Source: Candidatus Cloacimonadota bacterium (lineage in GTDB: Bacteria > Muiribacteriota > UBA6191 > JACPRK01). Taken from it: a DNA stretch of 17,618 nt. Made by a program: the position numbers and the translations under genes. Positions 1-6,104 of the stretch are shown piece by piece; within the stretch, counting starts at the first letter, position 1; every line of letters starts with the position of its first letter. The notes below the pieces were generated by a model that was not told where the DNA came from, did no database searches, and worked only from the letters and a program-made list of their open reading frames with translations. The stretch is from positions 1 through 17,618 of the forward strand of contig JAJFLN010000201.1 of the NCBI GenBank assembly GCA_021772705.1, given 5' to 3'.

Positions 1-2
1 CG

Positions 3-49
3 GTGCCGATCGTGGCCCTCACGGGGAGCGACGCCCGGATCTGGAGAGC
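3..49 (+). other. Out-of-frame fragment of the kinase's N-terminal receiver domain (probable 1-nt frameshift)
   Basis: Read from base 3, this stretch gives VPIVALTGSDA, the beta-4 end of a CheY-like receiver. From base 38 the kinase frame gives DLESMALAFGAHDFISK, the helix and beta-5 that should follow. In typical receivers about 13 residues separate LTG from GAxDF. Restoring one base near positions 33-38 gives exactly 13. The intact protein was therefore probably REC-PAS-GAF-GAF-HK-REC, starting upstream of this window. A true mutation and an assembly error cannot be told apart here. Confidence 0.7.
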
Positions 50-2749
50 ATGGCCCTGGCATTTGGAGCCCATGACTTCATCTCCAAGATGGGGTTGAAG
101 GATCGATGGCTGCGCCGAAGCGTCAGATACGCCGTCGAGCGGTCCAGGGCCCAGGCCCAGACGGACCTGGACCGGAGGAAGTACGAGGCGATCGTCAGTC
201 ACGCGCCCCTCCCCTTGGTCGCCCTCGACTCCAGGGGCCATGTCCAGCACATGAACCCCGCCGCCGAAACGACCTTCGGCTGGACCCTCGAGGAGGCCCG
301 GGGGAAGTCCCCCCCCTGGCTGCCGGAGGGGGAGCAGAGCGGATTCGATGACCTCCTCCGCCGTCTCAGGGCAGGCGAGATCATCCGACTCGAGCATGTG
401 CAACGGCGGCATCAGTCGGGAGAGCCCCTGGAGATCGCAGTCTCTGTAGCGCCCCTCTTCAACCACACCGGTGAATTCCAGGGAACCATCGGACTCCTGG
501 TCAACGTGTCAGAAGAGCTGAAGAAACAGGCTGAACTGGACGAGCAGACTCGCATCGGCCGCCTCGCCGCAGACGTCGGCCTGGCCCTCAGCGAGAGCGA
601 ATCCTTGAGGACTGAATTACAACGTTGCTGCGAGGCAGCGGTGAAACATCTCGACGCCGCCTTCTGCAGGATCTGGACTCTCGATGAGGCTCTGGACACC
701 CTGCTGCTCCAGGCCAGCGCCGGTCTCTACACTCACATCGATGGCGGCCACGCCCACGTCCCACTGGGGAAATTCAAGATCGGCCGCATCGCGTCGAGCC
801 GCAAGGCTCTCATGACCAATTCGGTCCAGTCCGACTCGCAGATCGGAGATCCAGCCTGGGCGAAGCGGGAGGGAATGGTCGCCTTCGCCGGTTACCCGCT
901 GGTCATCAACGACCAGCTTCTCGGGGTGATGGCCATGTTTTCCCGGACCCCACTGGGAGACCGGACCCTCAGGGGACTAGGAGCTGTTGCCCGTCAGATC
1001 GCCATGGCCATCCGGCGCCGTCAGTCGGAGGAGATGCTCTTGGCGCGCACCGAGATCCTCCAGGGCGTGACTCAGGCCATGAACATCTTCATCACGTCCG
1101 GAAACTGGGCCGAGGCGAATCGGCTGCTCTTGAACAGCGCCCTGCAGCAGTGCGGCGCTCCTCACGGATTCGTCGCCCAGGTCACCCCCGGCGGTGCCCT
1201 TCGTATCCAGGCTTTCATTGCCGGAGAGTGGACCGGCGAGGAAGGACAGAGGACCTTCGCCCGATACCGGAAGGAGTTCGAGGATACGGGCTCCGTAGCT
1301 CTGCCTTCCGGCGACAACCTCCTGACCCGGGCCATCCGGGAGGGCCGCACGCTTCTGACGAACGACCCATCGGCAACCCAAGGATTCAAGGGCATGCCCG
1401 AAGGCCATCCCCCTATCGAGTCCCTTCTACTCGCCCCGTGCGTTCTGGAGTCGGAGGTCGTCGGCCTCATTGGCGTGGCGAACCGGCCCGGCGGCTTCCG
1501 TGCCCGGGATCGGGAACGGCTGGACTCTATCGTCAGCCTCTCGACCTTCTTGCAGGACATTCACCGCCGGCGCAGCAGCGAACAGACCCTGCGAGATCAC
1601 CTGCAACAGGCCGAGAAGATGAGCGCCATCGGTCAGCTGGCCGGAGGCGTGGCCCACGATTTCAACAACATCCTCACCGTCATGGGCGGCGCGGCGCACT
1701 TCATGCGAGACGAGATTCCCGCCCAGCACCCGAGCCATCCCGATGTGGAGACGATCCTTCAGTCCGTCGACCGGGCCTCGACGCTCACCAGCCAGCTCCT
1801 GGCCTTCAGTCGAAAGCAGATCGTCGAGCCCAGGACTCTCGACCTGCGAGACACTCTGAAGGAAACCGAACGGATGCTGCGCCGCCTCATCGGCGAGGAC
1901 GTGGAACTCCAGACGCACAGGCCGCAGAACTTGCGGCTGGTCAAGGCAGACTCCGGCCAGATGGTTCAGATCTTCATGAACCTGGCGGTCAACTCCAGGG
2001 ATGCCATGCCCCAGGGGGGCAAGCTGGAGATCGGCCTGGAGGACGTCCTAGTGAAGGAGGATCTGTGCGCCAACCCTCTGGATCTGAAGCCCGGCCCACA
2101 CGTGCTCTTGACCGTGGCCGACACGGGCATCGGAATGGACAGCGAAACCATTCAACAGATATTTGAACCCTTCTTCACCACCAAGGGCGTCGGAAAGGGC
2201 ACCGGCCTGGGCCTGGCCACGGTCTATGGCATCGTCAAGCAGGCCGGGGGAGACATCTCCGTCAGCAGCGAGCCCGGCAAGGGCACTCGGTTCTCCATGT
2301 ACTTTCCGGCAATCGAGAGCGCCGCCACTCACCCGGACGACCATCAGACCCATCGTGCGAAAGATGATGGCAAGGGCGAGACAATCCTTGTGGTCGAGGA
2401 CGACGACATGCTCCGCGCCCTGGCGACGAGCGTCCTGACCCGGGGTGGTTTCACGGTCCTGACGGCCGCTCGAGGCACCGAGGCTCTCGACATTTGCAAC
2501 CGCGCCAGCCAGGCCATCGATCTGGTCCTCACAGACGTGGTGATGCCCGGCATGAGCGGCCGGGAGGCGGCGGAACAGATCCGCAAGACACGGCCCGGGA
2601 CCCCCATTCTTTACATGTCGGGCTACACCGACGATGCCATCCTTCGCCACGGAATCCTGACGGAGGAGATCGAGTTCCTCGGCAAGCCCTTCAGCCCGAA
2701 GGCGCTGCTGGAGAAGGTGCGAAGCGTCCTGGACCTCCCGGCTCGCTAG
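50..2749 (+). CDS. Hybrid sensor histidine kinase, PAS-GAF-GAF-HisKA-HATPase-REC (5' end disrupted and outside the window)
   Basis: Signal-transducing kinase that would autophosphorylate on His and pass the phosphate to a fused receiver domain. Residues are numbered from the ATG at 50. The first ~30 residues (GAHDF, then an amphipathic RYAVERSR helix) are the end of a receiver domain, so this ATG is not a natural start. A PAS domain lies at about 43-155, two GAF-like sensor domains at about 165-325 and 335-505, and the HisKA H-box (VAHDFNN, NtrB-like) has phospho-acceptor His536. The HATPase (about 630-755) shows the N-box NLAVNSRDAM, DTGIGM and GKGTGLGLA. The C-terminal receiver (about 777-890) has the acidic EDDD, phospho-acceptor Asp829 in LTDVVMPGMSG and the Lys of LGKPF. 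There is no transmembrane segment, so it is cytoplasmic. The signal and target are unknown. It is convergent with the next gene. Confidence 0.93.
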   Translation: MALAFGAHDFISKMGLKDRWLRRSVRYAVERSRAQAQTDLDRRKYEAIVSHAPLPLVALDSRGHVQHMNPAAETTFGWTLEEARGKSPPWLPEGEQSGFDDLLRRLRAGEIIRLEHVQRRHQSGEPLEIAVSVAPLFNHTGEFQGTIGLLVNVSEELKKQAELDEQTRIGRLAADVGLALSESESLRTELQRCCEAAVKHLDAAFCRIWTLDEALDTLLLQASAGLYTHIDGGHAHVPLGKFKIGRIASSRKALMTNSVQSDSQIGDPAWAKREGMVAFAGYPLVINDQLLGVMAMFSRTPLGDRTLRGLGAVARQIAMAIRRRQSEEMLLARTEILQGVTQAMNIFITSGNWAEANRLLLNSALQQCGAPHGFVAQVTPGGALRIQAFIAGEWTGEEGQRTFARYRKEFEDTGSVALPSGDNLLTRAIREGRTLLTNDPSATQGFKGMPEGHPPIESLLLAPCVLESEVVGLIGVANRPGGFRARDRERLDSIVSLSTFLQDIHRRRSSEQTLRDHLQQAEKMSAIGQLAGGVAHDFNNILTVMGGAAHFMRDEIPAQHPSHPDVETILQSVDRASTLTSQLLAFSRKQIVEPRTLDLRDTLKETERMLRRLIGEDVELQTHRPQNLRLVKADSGQMVQIFMNLAVNSRDAMPQGGKLEIGLEDVLVKEDLCANPLDLKPGPHVLLTVADTGIGMDSETIQQIFEPFFTTKGVGKGTGLGLATVYGIVKQAGGDISVSSEPGKGTRFSMYFPAIESAATHPDDHQTHRAKDDGKGETILVVEDDDMLRALATSVLTRGGFTVLTAARGTEALDICNRASQAIDLVLTDVVMPGMSGREAAEQIRKTRPGTPILYMSGYTDDAILRHGILTEEIEFLGKPFSPKALLEKVRSVLDLPAR

Positions 2750-2909
2750 CCCCTCGCCGCGCCGGTCTGGCTGCCCCGGTCTGAATCTTCTTGCTCCCAC
2801 TTCCCAGCTGCCGATCAATTGGTTCCACCCAGTGCCGAAACCGACGCAGATACCGGGATACACCCTTCGGGAGCCACGGCGAAACCGGGGATCCCGCATC
2901 ACTCTGTAA

Positions 2910-2955
2910 CCGTTCGCCCTACTATGGATGCGGGCATCCATAGTAGGCCGAACGG
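2910..2955. repeat. Near-perfect 22-bp inverted repeat between convergent genes
   Basis: Arms 2910-2931 and 2934-2955 are reverse complements with one mismatch and only GG between them; the core is CTACTATGGATGC / GCATCCATAGTAG. It lies 160 bp after the kinase stop and 60 bp before the stop of the convergent minus-strand gene, so it could serve as a terminator for both directions. There is no T-tract on either side. It could equally be a REP-like dispersed element or a protein-binding site. The rest of 2750-3014 shows no gene. Confidence 0.75.
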
Positions 2956-3014
2956 ATCTAGAACCCCCATGATCCGGCTTCGCTCCCCACCCTTCAGGAG
3001 CCGACCGCTGCCCG

Positions 3015-3998
3015 TCAGTCCAGCATCATGGAAGTCTCGTCATTTCCACCGTTGAGAGGCGCGTTCAGGATGGGGCCGCTCTCGGAGCCCCCGTCGCTGG
3101 CTCCGCCGGAGTAATCGTCGGAGAAGGTGGAGTCTCCACCCGGGCCGGTCGCCATCATCGGATCGTTGGCCGCGGGACCATCGGCCTCGGGCTTCCAGCG
3201 GCCCTGGATCTTGACGAGCCCCTCCTGCTGCTCGCCCATCAGGTGCTTGGTGCCCGTCCGGATACCGAAGGGGTACTGAGTGAAGTTCGACCAGTTGTAG
3301 GGCTGGTTGTATGCCGTGATGGTCACGTCTTCCGGGACCCGCTCGGCCAGCTGATTCAGGAAGTCCCGGTTGTTCTTGGCCACGCTGCAAGGCTTCAGAT
3401 TGATCTGAGCTCCCTTTGCCCAGACGTCTCGCGGCGACAGACCGAGCTCCTGCATCCGCTTGTCGTAGGCGGGCAGGAAGTTCTCGGTGATCATGCTGTC
3501 CCGCGAAGGCTGGCCGGCAAAGAGGGTGTGAATGTAAGGGTCGTTCGGATTCGAGGGCGTGATATCGGGAAGCAGGTTCCTGGGGACGCTCGTGGAGTGG
3601 CCTGTCATGTAGAAGTTGGAGAGAGGCGTCATGTCCTTGCCGGGCATCATGGCCGTGACCATGTCGTCGACGCCGTAGTTGCCGTGAAGAAGCTGACCAC
3701 CCACCTGCTGCTGCAGGTTCCGGGCGAAGGAGTCCTCGTCGCTGTCCAGGCTGCTGCCGCCGACCAGAGTGGTCAGGTTCCGTGTGCCTGGAGCGGCCCG
3801 CCGCACCGTGTCGTCGGTGACGACGGGAACGTTCACCCGGCCCGAGCCGGATCCGCCGCTGTCGCTGCCGCCGAAGAGGCCGAAGATTCCGGCGTTTGCC
3901 GCCGAGGGCGCCAGGACGAGGCCGAAGATCAGGAGGGCCGCCAGTATGCGGCTGTTTCCGTTCCGGGGCTGCTGGCTGTACTTGGAGGTGAGGCTCAT
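3015..3998 (-). CDS. Secreted protein of unknown function with a possible His/Cys (clan CD peptidase-like) core
   Basis: 327 residues. The start is well supported: AGGAGAG lies 4 nt before the ATG on the minus strand. Residues 18-36 are hydrophobic and end in ANA, a signal peptidase I site, so the product is exported. A Gly/Ser-rich linker follows (37-53). The middle (about 95-250) is the only compact-looking part. It contains NFYMTGHS (His134) and, 70 residues later, INLKPCS (Cys204) followed by an amphipathic helix and VTITAY. This order, strand-GH then strand-C, resembles the catalytic dyad of caspase/gingipain/C80-type folds, but that is inference from spacing only. The last 60 residues are Gly/Asp/Ser-rich and probably disordered. 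It stands alone, divergent from the FG-GAP gene and convergent with the kinase. I do not recognise a named family. Confidence 0.85.
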   Translation of the reverse strand: MSLTSKYSQQPRNGNSRILAALLIFGLVLAPSAANAGIFGLFGGSDSGGSGSGRVNVPVVTDDTVRRAAPGTRNLTTLVGGSSLDSDEDSFARNLQQQVGGQLLHGNYGVDDMVTAMMPGKDMTPLSNFYMTGHSTSVPRNLLPDITPSNPNDPYIHTLFAGQPSRDSMITENFLPAYDKRMQELGLSPRDVWAKGAQINLKPCSVAKNNRDFLNQLAERVPEDVTITAYNQPYNWSNFTQYPFGIRTGTKHLMGEQQEGLVKIQGRWKPEADGPAANDPMMATGPGGDSTFSDDYSGGASDGGSESGPILNAPLNGGNDETSMMLD

Positions 3999-4002
3999 CG
4001 TT

Positions 4003-4009
4003 CTCTCCT
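4003..4009 (-). promoter_or_regulatory. Shine-Dalgarno site for the 3998 minus-strand gene
   Basis: The minus strand reads AGGAGAG, then CGAA, then ATG. The near-consensus site fixes this start and contrasts with the three leaderless-type genes elsewhere in the window. Confidence 0.75.
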
Positions 4010-4288
4010 GAGAGGCGCTCCGGGCCGGGCAGGGCTTGTCGGAACGTCCAGGCGGCTTCGGGGGCCGCGTCTCTGTCGCTTCTTCCGATGCAGCCTTCGT
4101 GCCAACAGGCTTGAATCCAATCCAACAAAGGTTTTACACAGGCCAGTATGGCCTCAGGGGTCATGATATCTCCTCTCCATGGAGAAGAAATCCTCCCCTG
4201 CCAACCTCGGCAGATCCTCGACACCTTCCCCTCGAGAGCCAGGTCCCGCCGAGAGCCCGAAATGGGCCGGCCCTTCCCGGGAATCGGC

Positions 4289-4303
4289 TGCTATACTGTC
4301 GCC
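4289..4303 (+). promoter_or_regulatory. Extended -10 promoter (TGCTATACT) for a leaderless transcript
   Basis: TGC-TATACT occupies 4289-4297 and is followed by six bases and then the GTG at 4304. With the usual spacing, transcription would begin at the G of GTG. There is no Shine-Dalgarno sequence and no clear -35 box, as is common for extended -10 promoters. Confidence 0.6.
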
Positions 4304-5692
4304 GTGTTTCCGACCCCCTCCAACCGGCAGTCCCTGAAACGGTGCCTCCGCCTGCTCCTCCCTGTCCTGCTGGCGGTTCCACTCCTGACCCAGCCGCTGG
4401 AGGGTCACAATCCAGGACTGGAAGATCCGCTCTTCAACGGAGGCCTGCGAGGCTCCGCCCTCGGCGAAGTCCTGCCGGCGGCCGTGCTCGATGGAAGGAA
4501 CCCGCCCCTGGCCCGCATATCGGGCGATCTGGACGGCCGTGGGGGACCGGAACTGGCTGTGGTCTACGGCAAGCCCGGAGCCCTCTCCCTGGCCCTGCTG
4601 CAGCGTAACGAAATGGGAGCCTGGAAGCGTCTTGTGGAGTTCCAGCGACCCCACGATGGAATCGGGCAACTCCGGTTCTTCACCCCCAGGCACGGCTGGC
4701 CCCAGCTTCTGGTCGCCCACTGGCGTGCCGGACCGCTGCCCTGGGTCGGAGTCGTCGAGGTCTTCGCCCGGGATCCCCTCTCCGGCGACGTCAAAGCCAT
4801 CCTCCACAAGGGCGCCAGCTCCTACCATTTGAAAGACCTGGACGGGGACGGCGTCCTCGACCTGATCCTGCGCCGGAACCGAGAGAAGATCACAGGAGGA
4901 CCCGCCGTCTATCGATGGAACGGCACCAGCCTGCGCTCCGACAGCAGGGGATTGGACAGGTTCTATCAATCCGAAGCGGACCTGGCCCGGAAGAGGGGAC
5001 AGAAGCTCATCGCCGGGGCCAAGCGCTCCGGCCCGGTGCCCATTCCCGCGATGGACTGGCTCCTGGTCGCCGCCGAGACGCTTGAACGAGGGGGCCGGAA
5101 GTTCGAGGCCTATCGCACCTACCGGCGGATTGCGCACCTGGGCAGGGTTGGCCGGGAGCTCCGGCTGGGCGCAGAAGCAGACTGGCCCCGCAGAGACCTC
5201 CGGACCCGAGAAGCCAATGAGCACATGCTTCGCCTGGAGCAGCAGCAGGCCCAGGAATCGGCCCGGGCTGCAACCGCCACCGGCTCCGTCTCGGGCACCA
5301 TTGCCATGACCACCACCGACGCCGACGCCTCGCCACCGGCGGTGGACATCAACGACGACGAGATCGGTACGGGATACATGGGCGATCAGGCCTTCCAGCC
5401 CGAGGAGTCCGAGACGGAGGGCTTCCAGCCCATCGAACCCGGCGAGCCTCCTTCCCTGGCCATCGAGCCCCCCGAGGCACCAGTTCAGGCCATCGACGAG
5501 CTGCAGCCAACGGAGCCAGCCCAGGACGAGCCGCCCGCGCCACCTCCGCCGCCACCGCCCGGTGCCGAACCAGGCCTGGACGAGACCGAATTCGAAGAAC
5601 CGCCTCCACCGCCACCGCCTCCTGGCGAAGAGCCCTCCGGTCCCCCGGCTCCTCCAGCCCCACCGGAGCTGGACGAGTCCGCCTTCGAGTAG
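4304..5692 (+). CDS. Secreted FG-GAP/VCBS-like protein with a Pro/Glu-rich C-terminal tail
   Basis: 462 residues from the GTG at 4304. An upstream in-frame ATG at 4148 is possible, but the extra 52 residues look non-coding, contain the promoter, and would push the signal peptide inward. From GTG the N-terminus is a basic stretch then a Leu/Val-rich segment (about 12-30), a signal peptide. There is no lipobox Cys. Two FG-GAP-like calcium loops are visible, GDLDGRGGPELAVVYG (about 67-82) and DLDGDGVLDLILRR (about 178-191), suggesting a small beta-propeller-type fold. A helical, possibly TPR-like stretch (about 250-310) follows. The last ~110 residues are acidic with poly-Pro runs and a repeated motif, LDETEFE and LDESAFE. 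Role unknown; an extracellular or periplasmic binding or scaffold protein is plausible. Confidence 0.82.
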   Translation: MFPTPSNRQSLKRCLRLLLPVLLAVPLLTQPLEGHNPGLEDPLFNGGLRGSALGEVLPAAVLDGRNPPLARISGDLDGRGGPELAVVYGKPGALSLALLQRNEMGAWKRLVEFQRPHDGIGQLRFFTPRHGWPQLLVAHWRAGPLPWVGVVEVFARDPLSGDVKAILHKGASSYHLKDLDGDGVLDLILRRNREKITGGPAVYRWNGTSLRSDSRGLDRFYQSEADLARKRGQKLIAGAKRSGPVPIPAMDWLLVAAETLERGGRKFEAYRTYRRIAHLGRVGRELRLGAEADWPRRDLRTREANEHMLRLEQQQAQESARAATATGSVSGTIAMTTTDADASPPAVDINDDEIGTGYMGDQAFQPEESETEGFQPIEPGEPPSLAIEPPEAPVQAIDELQPTEPAQDEPPAPPPPPPPGAEPGLDETEFEEPPPPPPPPGEEPSGPPAPPAPPELDESAFE

Positions 5693-5719
5693 AGGGATCC
5701 CGTTAGTCCTTGGGATCCG

Positions 5720-5795
5720 CACACGACTGGACCCGAACTCCGAGAGGTCACCCGACCCAGCAGGTTCGCCTGGCGAGTTCGGGTCCAGTCGTGTG
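5720..5795. repeat. Dispersed palindromic repeat, copy A
   Basis: Perfect 21-bp inverted arms (5720-5740 and 5775-5795; core GACTGGACCCGAACTC) enclose a 34-nt loop containing a small CCAG...CTGG hairpin. The same element, with the same 34-nt loop length and most loop bases conserved, recurs at 17467-17538. Copy A starts 28 bp after the FG-GAP stop codon. It is flanked by near-identical direct repeats, GGATCCC-GTTAGT at 5695-5707 and GGATCCC-T-GTTAGT at 5801-5814, which may be a target duplication. It could also act as a terminator. Confidence 0.85.
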
Positions 5796-5821
5796 TCCCC
5801 GGATCCCTGTTAGTTTCCACC

Positions 5822-5985
5822 CCCCTGCCCGACATGCTCCCCCTCGGGCCGGGTGCATGTCCCGTGGGGGACCCCCTAGGTGGCACCCCACGCCGAAGGC
5901 GATGAACGGAGCAGGCGGCCATATCGTCTGAGCTGGGAGCCTCAGCGGCGGTTGAGTCCCTTTCCCTCAACGGGGAGGGCGCCGC
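5822..5985 (+). promoter_or_regulatory. Hairpin-rich, probably structured RNA leader upstream of the SLH gene
   Basis: Stems found by hand: CCTGC 5824-5828 with GCAGG 5911-5915, enclosing GACATGC 5831-5837 with GCATGTC 5855-5861, and CGTGGGG 5863-5869 with CCCCACG 5886-5892. Then come CTGAG 5928-5932 with CTCAG 5941-5945, and GCGGCG 5945-5950 with CGCCGC 5980-5985 stacked on GTTGAG 5951-5956 with CTCAAC 5966-5971. The loop CCCT (5958-5961) could pair with AGGG (5976-5979) in a pseudoknot. I do not recognise a known riboswitch class. It may be a cis-regulatory leader, a small RNA, or chance structure in GC-rich DNA. Confidence 0.35.
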
Positions 5986-5995
5986 GGCTAGCACA

Positions 5996-6019
5996 AATAG
6001 CGGCAATTTCACCGCTATT
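5996..6019. promoter_or_regulatory. 8-bp dyad with 8-nt spacer (operator or hairpin) upstream of the SLH gene
   Basis: AATAGCGG (5996-6003) and CCGCTATT (6012-6019) are perfect reverse complements separated by CAATTTCA. It lies 85 bp before the SLH start in a locally AT-richer patch. Its symmetry fits a repressor site. No T-tract follows, so a terminator is less likely. Confidence 0.45.
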
Positions 6020-6104
6020 CTGTCACCTTCCCAGCCTTGATGGCCGATGAGATCGATAGGTTTGCCTCTCGGCTAACACCTTTCGGCTACCGCTGCCAAC
6101 AAGA

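Larger units (their letters stand above)
3999..4303. other. Divergent intergenic region
   Basis: About 305 bp separate two divergent genes. It holds the Shine-Dalgarno site of the minus gene (4003-4009) and, at its right end, the extended -10 of the plus gene. A perfect 12-bp palindrome, TCTCCATGGAGA, lies at 4174-4185, and a smaller dyad GGCCA-GTA-TGGCC at 4141-4153. A minus-strand ATG at 4164 preceded by GGAGAGGAG could begin a short upstream ORF. I could not assign a convincing promoter for the minus gene. Confidence 0.6.

Noticed and set aside
3040..4224. 394-codon minus-strand frame overlapping the secreted-protein gene
   Set aside because: Over the gene body it is an Arg/Pro/Gly-rich shadow in another frame. 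Only its first ~40 codons from 4164 merit note and are listed as a finding.
4148..4303. N-terminal extension of the FG-GAP gene to an ATG at 4148
   Set aside because: The extra residues look non-coding, they would cover the extended -10 box, and they would place the signal peptide about 60 residues inside the protein.
4154..5722. 522-codon antisense frame over the FG-GAP gene
   Set aside because: Composition is Gly/Arg-rich, mirroring the poly-Pro codons of the real gene, with no domain and no ribosome-binding site.
5822..5985. Known riboswitch (c-di-GMP, cobalamin, fluoride, ydaO-like)
   Set aside because: Individual stems look suggestive, but the conserved core nucleotides of these classes are not present by eye.
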